Assembly (NCBI RefSeq): GCF_041052385.1
Contig: NZ_CP163439.1
Span: 2,469,001 to 2,533,000 of the forward strand
Direction: 5' to 3'
DNA length: 64,000 bases
Source: Streptomyces sp. R28
GTDB lineage: Bacteria > Actinomycetota > Actinomycetes > Streptomycetales > Streptomycetaceae
Part shown: positions 48,257 to 56,445 of the stretch, one piece after another
Layout of the letters: every line of letters starts with the position of its first letter
Position numbering within the stretch: position 1 is the stretch's first letter
Program-made: the position numbers and the translations under genes
Notes under the pieces: model-generated
Seen by the model: only the letters and a program-made list of their open reading frames with translations
What the model was told of the DNA's origin: nothing
The model's database searches: none

Positions 48257-49512
48257 TCCCCGAGCGGCCGGTCACGGTCGTCGGTACGGGGACGGGGGCA
48301 CCGCTCCCGGAAGACGTCCTCGCCGGGGCCGAGCTGGTGGTCGGCGGGCGGCGGCATCTGGACGCCGTACGACTGGCCGACGGCGTGGAGCGGGTCGTGC
48401 TCGGGGCGCTGGCTCCTGCCCTCGACACCATCGCGGAGTACGTCGCGAAGGACCGGCGGGTGGTCGTGCTGGCCTCCGGTGACCCCGGGTTCTTCGGGAT
48501 CGTGCGAGTGCTGGCCGAGCGGTTCGGGGCGGAGCGGCTCGATGTGCGGGCCGGTGTGTCCTCCGTCGCCGCCGCCTTCGCGCGGCTCGGGCTGACCTGG
48601 GACGACGCGGTCGTCGTCAGCGCGCACGGGCGGGAGCCGCGCACGGCCGTCAACGTCTGCCGGGCGCATCCGAAGGTGGCCGTGCTGACCGGACCGGGCG
48701 CCGGGCCCGCCGAGTTGGGCGCGGCGCTCGCCCGTACCGCCCCCGGGCGGGTCCTGGTCGTCGCGTCCGCGCTGGGCGACCCGGCCCGCGAGCGAGTGGA
48801 ACGGCTCTCCCCCGGCGAGGCCGCGCGGCGGGACTGGGGTGCGGCGGTGAGTGTCGTGCTCTGCCTGGACGAGACGCGGGCGCCGGGTGGCGTGCGTACG
48901 GTCGCCGGGGCGGCCTCCGCTCCCGCCGCATGGGCCCTGGACGAGGGCGAGTTCACGCACCGCGACTCCATGATCACCAAGTCCGAGGTACGGGCGCTCG
49001 CCCTGGCCCGGCTCGGGCCGCGCCTCGGCGACCTCGTCTGGGACGTCGGCGCGGGCTCCGGGTCCGTGGCCGTGGAGTGCGCGCGGTTCGGTGCCGCCGT
49101 CACCGCGGTCGAGAAGACCCCGGACGGCATCGCGCGGATCCGCGCCAACGCCGCCGCGCACGGCGTCGACGTCCACGTCGTGCACGGGGCGGCACCCACC
49201 GTGCTGTCCGATCTCGACGATCCGGACGCCGTGTTCATCGGGGGCGGGGGGCGGGAGCTGCCCGCCATCGTCACCGCGTGCGCGCGGCGGGCGCGGCGGG
49301 CGGTCGTGGTCGCGATGGCGGCGCTGGACCGTGTGCCGGCGGCCCGCGAGGCGCTGAAGAGTGCCGGGTTCGACTGCGCCGGGGTGCTGTTGCAGTCGTC
49401 CCGGCTGGCGCCGCTGCCGGGGGACGTGACCCGGCTGGCGGCGACCAACCCCGTGTTCCTGCTGTGGGGCGTCCGGCCTCCGGTTCGTACTGAAGAAGGA
49501 GTTGCCCAGTGA
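48253..49512 (+). CDS. cobL: Bifunctional precorrin-6Y C5,15-methyltransferase/decarboxylase (CobL = CbiE-CbiT)
   Basis: A 419-residue fusion. The CbiE half (about 1-210) has VTVVGTGTGAPLPEDVLAGAELVVGGRRHL, VVVLASGDPGFFGIVRVLAERFG and AGVSSVAAAFARLGLTWDDAVVVSAHGR. The CbiT half (about 235-410) is a Rossmann methyltransferase: ITKSEVRALALARLGPRLGDLVWDVGAGSGSVAVECA, AVEKTPDGIARIRANA, VFIGGGGRELP. It methylates C5 and C15 and decarboxylates the C12 acetate. GTG start inside the cobM stop. Confidence 0.95.
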   Translation: MIPERPVTVVGTGTGAPLPEDVLAGAELVVGGRRHLDAVRLADGVERVVLGALAPALDTIAEYVAKDRRVVVLASGDPGFFGIVRVLAERFGAERLDVRAGVSSVAAAFARLGLTWDDAVVVSAHGREPRTAVNVCRAHPKVAVLTGPGAGPAELGAALARTAPGRVLVVASALGDPARERVERLSPGEAARRDWGAAVSVVLCLDETRAPGGVRTVAGAASAPAAWALDEGEFTHRDSMITKSEVRALALARLGPRLGDLVWDVGAGSGSVAVECARFGAAVTAVEKTPDGIARIRANAAAHGVDVHVVHGAAPTVLSDLDDPDAVFIGGGGRELPAIVTACARRARRAVVVAMAALDRVPAAREALKSAGFDCAGVLLQSSRLAPLPGDVTRLAATNPVFLLWGVRPPVRTEEGVAQ

Positions 49513-51212
49513 TCGGCCTCATTTCCGCCACCGCGGCGGGGGCGGCGGCGCGGGACCGGCTGGTCGCCGCGTGGCCGGAGCGTGTGCGCGTGTACGACGG
49601 GCCCGTCGGGGACGCCGTACGGCGGGCGTTCGCGGAGTGCGAGCAGCTCGTGTGCTTTCTCGCGACGGGCGCGGTCGTACGGCTGATCGCCCCGCTGCTG
49701 GGTGACAAGGCGTCCGACCCTGGTGTGGTGTGCGTCGACGAGGGCGGGCGGTTCGCCGTGTCGCTGGTCGGCGGGCACGGGGGCGGTGCCAATGAACTGA
49801 CCCTGGAGGTGGGCGAGTTGCTGGGGGCCGTGCCCGTGGTGACGACGGCGACCGATGCCGTGGGGGTGCCCGGTCTGGACACGCTCGGGTTCCCGGTGGA
49901 GGGCGATGTCGCCGCGGTTTCGCGGGCCCTGCTCGACGGTGAGCCGGTGGCGCTGAAGACCGAGTTGGCGTGGCCGCTGCCGCCGCTCCCGGTCGCCACC
50001 GAGGGTTCCTGGACCATCCGTCTGACGGATCGGCTCGTCGAGAGCGCCGCCGAGCGCGAGGTCGTCCTGCGCCCGCCGTCCCTCGTCGTCGGCGTCGGTG
50101 CCTCCAGGGGCGCCCCCGCCGACGAGGTGCTCGGGCTGATCGAGAGCGCGCTCGGCGACGCCGGCCTCTCCGCCGCGTCCCTCGCCGAACTCGCCACCGT
50201 CGACGCCAAGGCCGACGAACCCGGCATCGTCGAGGCCGCCGAACGCCTCGGCGTCCCCCTCGTCACCCACTCCGCCGAGGAACTGGCCGCCGTCGAGGTC
50301 CCCAACCCCTCCGCCGCGCCCCTCGCCGCGGTGGGCACCCCCTCCGTCGCCGAGGCCGCCGCCCTGGTGCGCGGCGGCGAACTCCTCGTACCCAAGCGGA
50401 AGTCGCAGCGCGCCGACGGGCAGCCGGCGATGGCGACCTGTGCCGTCGTACGGCGGCCCGGACGCGGGCGGCTCGCGGTCGTCGGGCTCGGGCCCGGTGC
50501 CCGTGATCTGCTGACGCCGCGCGCGAAGACGGAGCTGCGGCGCGCCTCCGTGCTCGTCGGGCTCGACCAGTACGTCGACCAGATCCGCGATCTGCTGCGG
50601 CCCGGCACGCGGGTCCTGGAGTCGGGGCTCGGCGCCGAGGAGGAGCGGGCCCGGACGGCGGTCGAGGAGGCCCGCAAGGGGCAGGCGGTCGCGCTGATCG
50701 GCAGCGGGGACGCGGGCGTGTACGCCATGGCCTCCCCCGCGCTCGCCGAGGCCTCCGACGACATCGAGGTGATCGGGGTGCCGGGCGTCACCGCCGCCCT
50801 CGCGGCGGCCGCGATCCTCGGTGCACCGCTCGGACACGACCACGTGTCGATCAGCCTCTCCGACCTGCACACCCCGTGGGAGGTCATCGAGCGGCGGGTG
50901 CGGGCCGCGGCCGAGGCGGACATCGTGGTCACCTTCTACAACCCCCGCTCCCGGGGCCGCGACTGGCAGCTGCCCAAGGCCCTCGCGATCCTCGCCGAGC
51001 ACCGGAAGCCGACCACGCCGGTCGGTGTCGTACGGAACGCGTCGCGGCCGGACGAGTCCGGTCGGCTCACGACACTGGGTGCCCTCGACCCGGCGACGGT
51101 CGACATGATGACGGTCGTGACCGTGGGCAACACCGCGACCCGGGACATCGCGGGGCGCATGGTGACGCCGCGCGGCTACCGCTGGCAGGCATCGCAGGAG
51201 GGCGCCAAGTGA
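49509..51212 (+). CDS. cobJ: CbiG-CobJ fusion: precorrin-3B C17-methyltransferase with CbiG domain
   Basis: A 567-residue fusion. Residues about 1-310 are CbiG-like: LVCFLATGAVVRLIAPLLGDKASDPGVVCVDEGGRFAVSLVGGHGGGANELT, VVTTATDAVGVPGLDTLG, and VVGVGASRGAPADEVLGLIE with LATVDAKADEPGIVEAA. Residues about 320-567 are CobJ/CbiH: LAVVGLGPGARDLLTPRAKTELRRASVLVGLDQYV, LIGSGDAGVYAMASP, GVPGVTAALAAAAILGAPLGHDHVSISLSDLHTPWEVIERR, FYNPRSRGRDWQL. CobJ contracts the ring with C17 methylation; CbiG in the oxygen-independent route opens the lactone and loses acetaldehyde. GTG overlaps the cobL stop; AAGAAGGAG lies upstream. Confidence 0.93.
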   Translation: MIGLISATAAGAAARDRLVAAWPERVRVYDGPVGDAVRRAFAECEQLVCFLATGAVVRLIAPLLGDKASDPGVVCVDEGGRFAVSLVGGHGGGANELTLEVGELLGAVPVVTTATDAVGVPGLDTLGFPVEGDVAAVSRALLDGEPVALKTELAWPLPPLPVATEGSWTIRLTDRLVESAAEREVVLRPPSLVVGVGASRGAPADEVLGLIESALGDAGLSAASLAELATVDAKADEPGIVEAAERLGVPLVTHSAEELAAVEVPNPSAAPLAAVGTPSVAEAAALVRGGELLVPKRKSQRADGQPAMATCAVVRRPGRGRLAVVGLGPGARDLLTPRAKTELRRASVLVGLDQYVDQIRDLLRPGTRVLESGLGAEEERARTAVEEARKGQAVALIGSGDAGVYAMASPALAEASDDIEVIGVPGVTAALAAAAILGAPLGHDHVSISLSDLHTPWEVIERRVRAAAEADIVVTFYNPRSRGRDWQLPKALAILAEHRKPTTPVGVVRNASRPDESGRLTTLGALDPATVDMMTVVTVGNTATRDIAGRMVTPRGYRWQASQEGAK

Positions 51213-51850
51213 ACCGTGTGGATCACGTGGATCGTGTGGTTCATCCGATCGAGGTGGAGTCCTACCGGCGGCTGCGCGCCCGCCTGGACACCTCGCACTT
51301 CCCGCCGCTGACCCGGGCGGTGGTGGAGAGGGTCATCCACTCCGCCGCGGATCTCGACTACGCCACCGATCTCGTCATGGACGAGGGCGACCTGGAGAAG
51401 GCCCACCTGGCACTGCACTCCGGCGCGCCCGTCGTCACGGACGTGGAGATGGTCGCGGCCGGGATCACCCGGCGCGAGACCGTCTGCCGGCTCAGGGACG
51501 CCAAGTCCGGTCCGGGACTGACCCGTTCGGCGCACGCGATACGGCTCGCGTACGAGCAGGTCGGCCCTGGCGCCCTCTGGGTGATCGGCAACGCGCCGAC
51601 CGCACTGGAGGAGCTGCTGACCCTGGACGCCGCCCCGGCCCTCGTCATCGGCCTGCCCGTCGGCTTCGTCGGCGCGGTCGAGTCCAAGGCCGCGTTGCGC
51701 GAGAGCGGGCTGCCCGCCGTGAGCAACGTGTCCGAGAAGGGCGGTTCGGCGGTCGCCTCCGCCGCGCTCAACGCCCTGCTGTACCACCCCCTTACACAGA
51801 AGACCGAGCCTCAGAAGAACGAGTCTCACAAGACCGAGGAGAAATCGTGA
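51209..51850 (+). CDS. cobH: Precorrin-8X methylmutase (CobH/CbiC)
   Basis: A 213-residue enzyme moving a methyl from C11 to C12 to give hydrogenobyrinic acid. Motifs: AVVERVIHSAADLDYATDLV, HSGAPVVTDVEMVAAGI, and TRSAHAIRLAYEQVGPGALWVIGNAPTALEELL, then GLPVGFVGAVESKAALRES and SNVSEKGGSAVASAALNALL. The conserved catalytic His is probably in the IHSAADLDY segment. The N-terminus is a short VDHVDRVVH repeat and the C-terminus a Lys/Glu/Gln tail; both are encoded by local repeats. GTGA overlaps on both sides. Confidence 0.95.
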   Translation: MNRVDHVDRVVHPIEVESYRRLRARLDTSHFPPLTRAVVERVIHSAADLDYATDLVMDEGDLEKAHLALHSGAPVVTDVEMVAAGITRRETVCRLRDAKSGPGLTRSAHAIRLAYEQVGPGALWVIGNAPTALEELLTLDAAPALVIGLPVGFVGAVESKAALRESGLPAVSNVSEKGGSAVASAALNALLYHPLTQKTEPQKNESHKTEEKS

Positions 51851-52788
51851 CCACCCCGCCGCCCGCCCTGCTCATCGCCGGTCATGGCACCCGGGACGAT
51901 GCCGGAGCCGAGGCGTTCCGCGACTTCGTCCGGGAGCTGGGGGCCCGCCACCCCGAGCTGCCCGTCGCGGGCGGCTTCATCGAGCTGTCCCCGCCACCGC
52001 TGGGCGAGGCCGTGACCGAGCTGGTCGAACGCGGCGTACGGCGGTTCGCCGCCGTGCCGCTGATGCTGGTGTCCGCCGGGCACGCCAAGGGCGACATCCC
52101 GGCCGCGCTGGCCCGCGAGAAGGAGCGGCACCCCGGGATCTCGTACACCTACGGCCGCCCCCTCGGCCCGCACCCGTCGCTGCTGTCCGTCCTGGAGCGG
52201 CGGCTGGACGAGGCGCTCGGCGCCGAGGGCCGCGCGCCCGGGGACCGGGCCGATGTGACCGTGCTGCTGGTCGGGCGCGGGTCGACCGACCCGGACGCCA
52301 ACGCCGAGGTGCACAAGGCGGCGCGGCTGCTGTGGGAGGGGCGCGGCTACGCGGGCGTGGAGACGGCGTTCGTGTCGCTCGCGGCGCCGGACGTGCCGAG
52401 CGGCCTGGACCGCTGCGTGAAGCTGGGCGCGCGGAGGATCGTCGTCCTGCCCTACTTCCTCTTCACCGGCATCCTGCCGGACCGCGTGCGGCAGCAGACG
52501 GAGGGCTGGGCGGCCGCGCACCCGGAGGTCGAGGTGCGCTCGGCGGACGTCATCGGCCCGGAGCCGGAACTCCTCGACCTGGTGATGGAGCGGTACGAGG
52601 AGGCCCTGAAGGGCGACCTGCGGATGAACTGCGACTCGTGCGTGTACCGCATCGCGCTGCCCGGCTTCGAGGACAAGGTCGGCATGCCCCAGCAGCCGCA
52701 CTTCCACCCGGACGACGACGACCACCACCACGGGCACGGTCATCACGACCACGGCCACCACCATGGCGCCCACTCCCATGCCCACTGA
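51847..52788 (+). CDS. cbiX: CbiX-type sirohydrochlorin/cobalt chelatase with His-rich tail
   Basis: A 313-residue chelatase of the long CbiX class. Two halves each have the chelatase motif (LLIAGHGTRDDAGAEAF, VTVLLVGRGSTDPDANAEVHKAARLL; FAAVPLMLVSAGHAKGDIP, RRIVVLPYFLFTGILPDRV). MNCDSCVYR near residue 265 matches the MxCxxC iron-sulfur motif of CbiX-L. The last 30 residues are Asp/His-rich (DDDDHHHGHGHHDHGHHH), suited to storing Co2+ or Ni2+. The presence of an early-insertion chelatase beside late-insertion CobN is notable; it may serve siroheme or metal delivery. The tail overlaps the next gene. Confidence 0.9.
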   Translation: MTTPPPALLIAGHGTRDDAGAEAFRDFVRELGARHPELPVAGGFIELSPPPLGEAVTELVERGVRRFAAVPLMLVSAGHAKGDIPAALAREKERHPGISYTYGRPLGPHPSLLSVLERRLDEALGAEGRAPGDRADVTVLLVGRGSTDPDANAEVHKAARLLWEGRGYAGVETAFVSLAAPDVPSGLDRCVKLGARRIVVLPYFLFTGILPDRVRQQTEGWAAAHPEVEVRSADVIGPEPELLDLVMERYEEALKGDLRMNCDSCVYRIALPGFEDKVGMPQQPHFHPDDDDHHHGHGHHDHGHHHGAHSHAH

Positions 52789-53839
52789 GGCGCACGACCT
52801 ACGTCACCACGGCGACGCCGAGGTCCGCGACGACGGCTCGGCGCTTGTCGACCTCGCCGTGAACGTCCGCGCGGACACGCCCCCCGCATGGCTGCGCGAA
52901 CGGATCGCCGGGTCCCTGGGCTCCCTCGCCGCCTACCCGGACGGGCGGGCCGCGCGGGCGGCGGTGGCGGCGCGGCACGGACTCCCGACGGAACGCGTGC
53001 TGCTCACGGCGGGGGCGGCGGAGGCATTCGTGCTCCTCGCCCGCGCCCTGAAGGTGCGCCGGCCGGTCGTCGTGCACCCGCAGTTCACGGAGCCCGAGGC
53101 GGCCCTGCGGGACGCGGGGCACACGGTCGACCGGGTGCTGCTGCGGGAGGAGGACGGCTTCCGTCTCGACCCGGCGGCCGTCCCCGAGGACGCCGACCTG
53201 GTGGTCGTCGGCAACCCCACCAACCCGACCTCGGTGCTCCACCCGGCCGCGTCCCTCGCCGAACTCGTCCGCCCCGGGCGGACGTTGGTGGTGGACGAGG
53301 CGTTCATGGACGCGGTGCCGGGTGAGCGGGAGGCGCTGGCGAGCCGCACGGACATACCGGGCCTGGTGGTGCTGCGCAGCCTGACGAAGACCTGGGGCCT
53401 GGCCGGCCTGCGCATCGGCTACGTCCTCGCCGCCCCGGAGACCATCGCCGACCTGGAGCGCGCCCAGCCCCTGTGGCCGGTCTCCACGCCCGCACTCGCC
53501 GCCGCCGAGGCCTGTATGTCGTCCCCGGCCCTGGCGGAGGCGGCCCACGCGGCCCACCGCATCGCCGCCGACCGGGCCCATCTCATCGCGGGGCTCGCCG
53601 AGTTCGCCCCGGCCGGACTCCGGGTCGTCGAGCCCGCCGAGGGGCCCTTCGTCCTCGTCCGCCTGCCGAGGGCGGCAGCGGTACGGGAGCACCTGCGCGA
53701 GCTCGGGTTCGCGGTACGGCGCGGGGACACGTTCCCCGGGCTGGGCGAGGAGTGGCTGCGGCTGGCGGTGCGGGACCGGGGGACGGTCAGCCGGTTCCTG
53801 GGGGCGCTTGAGGGGGCGATGACGCAGGCCAACCGCTGA
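52763..53839 (+). CDS. cobC: CobC-like PLP aminotransferase / threonine-phosphate decarboxylase
   Basis: A 358-residue class I/II aminotransferase-fold protein. Substrate/cofactor motifs: LAVNVRADTPPAWLRERIAGSLGSLAAYPDG, LLTAGAAEAFVLLARAL, VVVGNPTNPTSVLHP, LVVDEAFMDAVPGE and RSLTKTWGLAGLRIGY with the PLP Lys209. It fits CobC/CobD-type enzymes that supply aminopropanol phosphate for the nucleotide loop; histidinol-phosphate aminotransferase is the nearest alternative, but the operon position favours cobalamin. ATG 52763 overlaps the CbiX His-rich tail by 26 bases; ATG 52778 is the alternative start. Confidence 0.88.
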   Translation: MAPTPMPTEAHDLRHHGDAEVRDDGSALVDLAVNVRADTPPAWLRERIAGSLGSLAAYPDGRAARAAVAARHGLPTERVLLTAGAAEAFVLLARALKVRRPVVVHPQFTEPEAALRDAGHTVDRVLLREEDGFRLDPAAVPEDADLVVVGNPTNPTSVLHPAASLAELVRPGRTLVVDEAFMDAVPGEREALASRTDIPGLVVLRSLTKTWGLAGLRIGYVLAAPETIADLERAQPLWPVSTPALAAAEACMSSPALAEAAHAAHRIAADRAHLIAGLAEFAPAGLRVVEPAEGPFVLVRLPRAAAVREHLRELGFAVRRGDTFPGLGEEWLRLAVRDRGTVSRFLGALEGAMTQANR

Positions 53840-53895
53840 GGCCCGCGTTCCTTCCGGCGACAGGACGAAAGCCGCTGTGTGTACGACCATTGCAG

Positions 53896-54208
53896 CTAGC
53901 AGTCCGTGTCTTCGGCCAACAGCCATGCCGAGCGCGCCCCGTGCCACGCCACAGCCGCCTCCTTCGACCAGAACGCCGACCTCTCGGGACGGGCGACGCC
54001 CACCGCGGAGGTCAGCTTGCCCCCGGCGGTCGCTGTCGACGGGGGCTGCCCGGTACAGCGCTTCACAGCTGTCCGCCAGCCCGCGAAAGCCGTGCTCCGC
54101 GGCGGCCTTTCGGCCCTCGGTCAGTGCCAGTTCGCCCAGGCAACCGGTGGCGGCAACGCTGGCCGCTCCGGGGGAAGCGACCTGACGAGCGAGCGTCGCC
54201 AGGTCGCC
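53896..54208 (-). pseudogene. Decayed C-terminal fragment of an unknown gene
   Basis: The minus strand encodes protein-like sequence without a start. GDLATLARQVASPGAASVAATGCLGELALTEGRKAAAEHGFRG... begins right after a TGA at 54209. It changes frame at a GGGGG run near 54018 and continues as KLTSAVGVARPERSAFWSKEAAVAWHGARSAWLLAEDTDC to a TAG at 53896. Removing one G joins both parts. Codon bias is coding-like in both. I cannot name the family. It lies 11 bases beyond the stop of the LAETG protein gene, so the 5' end was probably lost by deletion. Confidence 0.45.
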
Positions 54209-54219
54209 TCAACGCCCGC

Positions 54220-55149
54220 TCAGCTCCTGCCGCGCCGCGCCAGCGCCACCGCTCCCCCACCCGCGAGGAGCAGAGCGACCGCGCCGCCCGCGATGTACGG
54301 CGTCATGGAGCTGCCGCCGGTCTCGGCGAGGCCGTCCTCGGCGGACTCACCCTGGGGCTTGACGTCGCCGGCCGAACCGGTGCCCGGGGCGGCACTGGGG
54401 CCGGTGCTCGGGTCGGCTTCCTGCGCGGGCGCGTCCGGCGTCTCGCAGGTCGCCTCGGCCAGGGTCAGGGTGCCCTGGACGTCGGCCACGTTCAGCTTCA
54501 ACGGGTTGACGGAGACCTTGAGTTCGAGAGCGGTGGCGGCGGCCGTACGCGATGCGGTCTCCGTCTTGGAGTAGTCCAGGCGCACGTCGCCCACGCCCGG
54601 CACCTCGACCTTCGTGGTCCCGCCCGCGGTCAGCGTGACCTTCTTGCCCAGCACGGTGACGTCGCCCAGCAGGTTGGACGAGGCGGTCGGCGTCTTCCCG
54701 GCCTCGCAGGTCGCCTTGGAGGTGACCTGCCCGACCTCGATGAGGGAGAGCAGCGGCAGGCCGGGGACGTGGACCTTGGCGTGGGCGAGGTTGGTGTACC
54801 CCTCGGCCTTGCCGCCGGCGACCGTCGCCTTCGACGAGGCGACCTCCGCGCTCAGCACGCTGAACGGCTTTCCGCCGTCCACGCCGTTCAACTGGGCCGT
54901 CAGCGTGGACTTTTCGGCGCTCTGTGGCGCCTGCACCTCGTTCAGGGAGACCGTGAGCGGGACGTTCACGGTCTTGTTGAGCAGGGAGACGTCGAGCCCG
55001 GTGCGCAGCACGACGGCGCTCGCGCGGCCCTCGTCACCGGTCGCGTGGGCGGGTCCCGCGGCCAGGACCGCGGGACCGGCGGCCAGGGCGGTGGCCGTCG
55101 CGACGGTGGCGAGACGGCGTGCGGGCAGGCGGAGGTTCTTGCCGTTCAA
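54220..55149 (-). CDS. SCO1860-family LAETG-anchored surface protein
   Basis: A 309-residue exported protein. Signal peptide about 1-37 (ALAAGPAVLAAGPAHA). The middle is beta-rich and Thr/Val/Ala-rich with two Cys pairs. A Pro/Ser/Asp-rich stalk (PDAPAQEADPSTGPSAAPGTG) leads to the sorting signal LAETG, a membrane helix (YIAGGAVALLLAGGGAVAL) and an RRGRS tail. LAETG is the class E sortase motif of Streptomyces, so the protein should be fixed to the cell wall. The start is a TTG at 55149 behind GAGGGG. It faces the cob operon and is commonly found beside it; a role in cobalamin or metal capture is speculation. Confidence 0.87.
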   Translation of the reverse strand: MNGKNLRLPARRLATVATATALAAGPAVLAAGPAHATGDEGRASAVVLRTGLDVSLLNKTVNVPLTVSLNEVQAPQSAEKSTLTAQLNGVDGGKPFSVLSAEVASSKATVAGGKAEGYTNLAHAKVHVPGLPLLSLIEVGQVTSKATCEAGKTPTASSNLLGDVTVLGKKVTLTAGGTTKVEVPGVGDVRLDYSKTETASRTAAATALELKVSVNPLKLNVADVQGTLTLAEATCETPDAPAQEADPSTGPSAAPGTGSAGDVKPQGESAEDGLAETGGSSMTPYIAGGAVALLLAGGGAVALARRGRS

Positions 55150-55315
55150 GGTGGGGACCCCTCAGGGGAGACTTGCTCGGGACCTGCCAAGAATCGCGTA
55201 TGCGGGATGCCCGGTCAGCATCCTGCCGGGAGTTCACCCCTACGTGTGTTTCCCGTGCAGATTTTCGAACCCCATGGCACGCACGTTCTCCACAGTCACA
55301 GTCACAACAGCCGAC

Positions 55316-56410
55316 TCAGCCCACGATCTTCCCGCTCAGGACGATCCGCCGGGGCGCCGCCAGCACCCGTACGTCGGCCCGCGGGTCGGACTCGTACACG
55401 ACCAGGTCCGCCGCCGCGCCCTCCTCCAGGCCGGGACGGCCGAGCCACGCCCTGGCCGACCAGGTCGTCGCCGCGAGGGCCTCGACCGCGGGGATGCCGG
55501 CGGTGACCAGCTCCGCCACCTCGGCGGCCACCAGGCCGTGGGGCAGGGTGCCGCCCGCGTCCGTGCCCACGAAAACCGGGATACCGGCGTCGTAGGCGGA
55601 GCGGACCGTGTCGTAGCGGCGTTCGTGGAGCCGGCGCATATGGGCCGACCAGCGGGGGAACCTGGACTCGCCGCCGTCGGCCAGCTTCGGGAAGGTCGCG
55701 ATGTTGACCAGGGTCGGCACGATCGCCACGCCGCGTGAGGCGAAGAGCGGGATCAGGTCCTCGGTGAGGCCCGTGGCGTGTTCGATGCAGTCGATGCCCG
55801 ACTCGACCAGGTCGCGCAGGGAGTCCTCGGCGAAGCAGTGCGCCGTCACGCGCGCGCCCAGGCGGTGGGCCTCCGCGATGCCGGCCTCGACCGCCTCCCG
55901 GGGCCAGGTGGGCGCGAGGTCCCCGAGGTCGCGGTCGATCCAGTCGCCGACCAGCTTGACCCAGCCGTCGCCGCGCCGGGCCTCCCGGGCGACGTAGGCG
56001 ACCAGGTCCTCCGGTTCGATCTCGTGCGCGTAGCCGCGGATGTAGCGGCGGGTGCGGGCGATGTGCCGGCCGGCCCTGATGATCTTCGGCAGGTCCTCGC
56101 GGTCGTCGACCCAGCGGGTGTCCGAGGGCGAGCCGGCGTCGCGGATCAGCAGGGTGCCCGCGTCGCGGTCGGTCAGCGCCTGCTTCTCCGCGGTGCCCTC
56201 GTCGACCGGGCCGTGCGCGCCGAGGCCCACATGGCAGTGCGCGTCGACGAGGCCGGGCAGGGCCCAGCCCTCGACGGTGCGGACGTCGCGGGCGCCGACG
56301 GGGCGGTCGTACGAGATCCGGCCGTCGACGACCCACAGCTCGTCCCGGACGTCCTCGGGTCCGACGAGGACCCGGCCCTTCACGTGCAGCACACCCGCGC
56401 GATCGCTCAT
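55316..56410 (-). CDS. Metal-dependent amidohydrolase
   Basis: A 364-residue TIM-barrel amidohydrolase. Metal ligands: His58 and His60 in GLVDAHCHVG, a Lys in GWVKLVGDW, His residues in VTAHCFAEDS and CIEHATG, and Asp in FVGTDAGGTLPHG. The small N- and C-terminal beta domain is present (LVVYESDPRADVRVLAAPRRIVLSGKIV). It resembles imidazolonepropionase/prolidase-like enzymes but its substrate cannot be assigned. AAGGTG 7 bases before the ATG at 56410 decides the start. It ends about 165 bases from the LAETG gene and starts 35 bases after the ABC ATPase gene, so it may be part of the transporter operon. Confidence 0.88.
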   Translation of the reverse strand: MSDRAGVLHVKGRVLVGPEDVRDELWVVDGRISYDRPVGARDVRTVEGWALPGLVDAHCHVGLGAHGPVDEGTAEKQALTDRDAGTLLIRDAGSPSDTRWVDDREDLPKIIRAGRHIARTRRYIRGYAHEIEPEDLVAYVAREARRGDGWVKLVGDWIDRDLGDLAPTWPREAVEAGIAEAHRLGARVTAHCFAEDSLRDLVESGIDCIEHATGLTEDLIPLFASRGVAIVPTLVNIATFPKLADGGESRFPRWSAHMRRLHERRYDTVRSAYDAGIPVFVGTDAGGTLPHGLVAAEVAELVTAGIPAVEALAATTWSARAWLGRPGLEEGAAADLVVYESDPRADVRVLAAPRRIVLSGKIVG

Positions 56411-56445
56411 GTACTGCACCTTAATGACCGGGCCCTGGTGACCGG

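Noticed and set aside
46448-53839. Frameshifts or missing domains in the cob methyltransferases
   Set aside because: Checked motif by motif: CobI, CobM, CobL, CobJ and CobH all look intact and of normal length.
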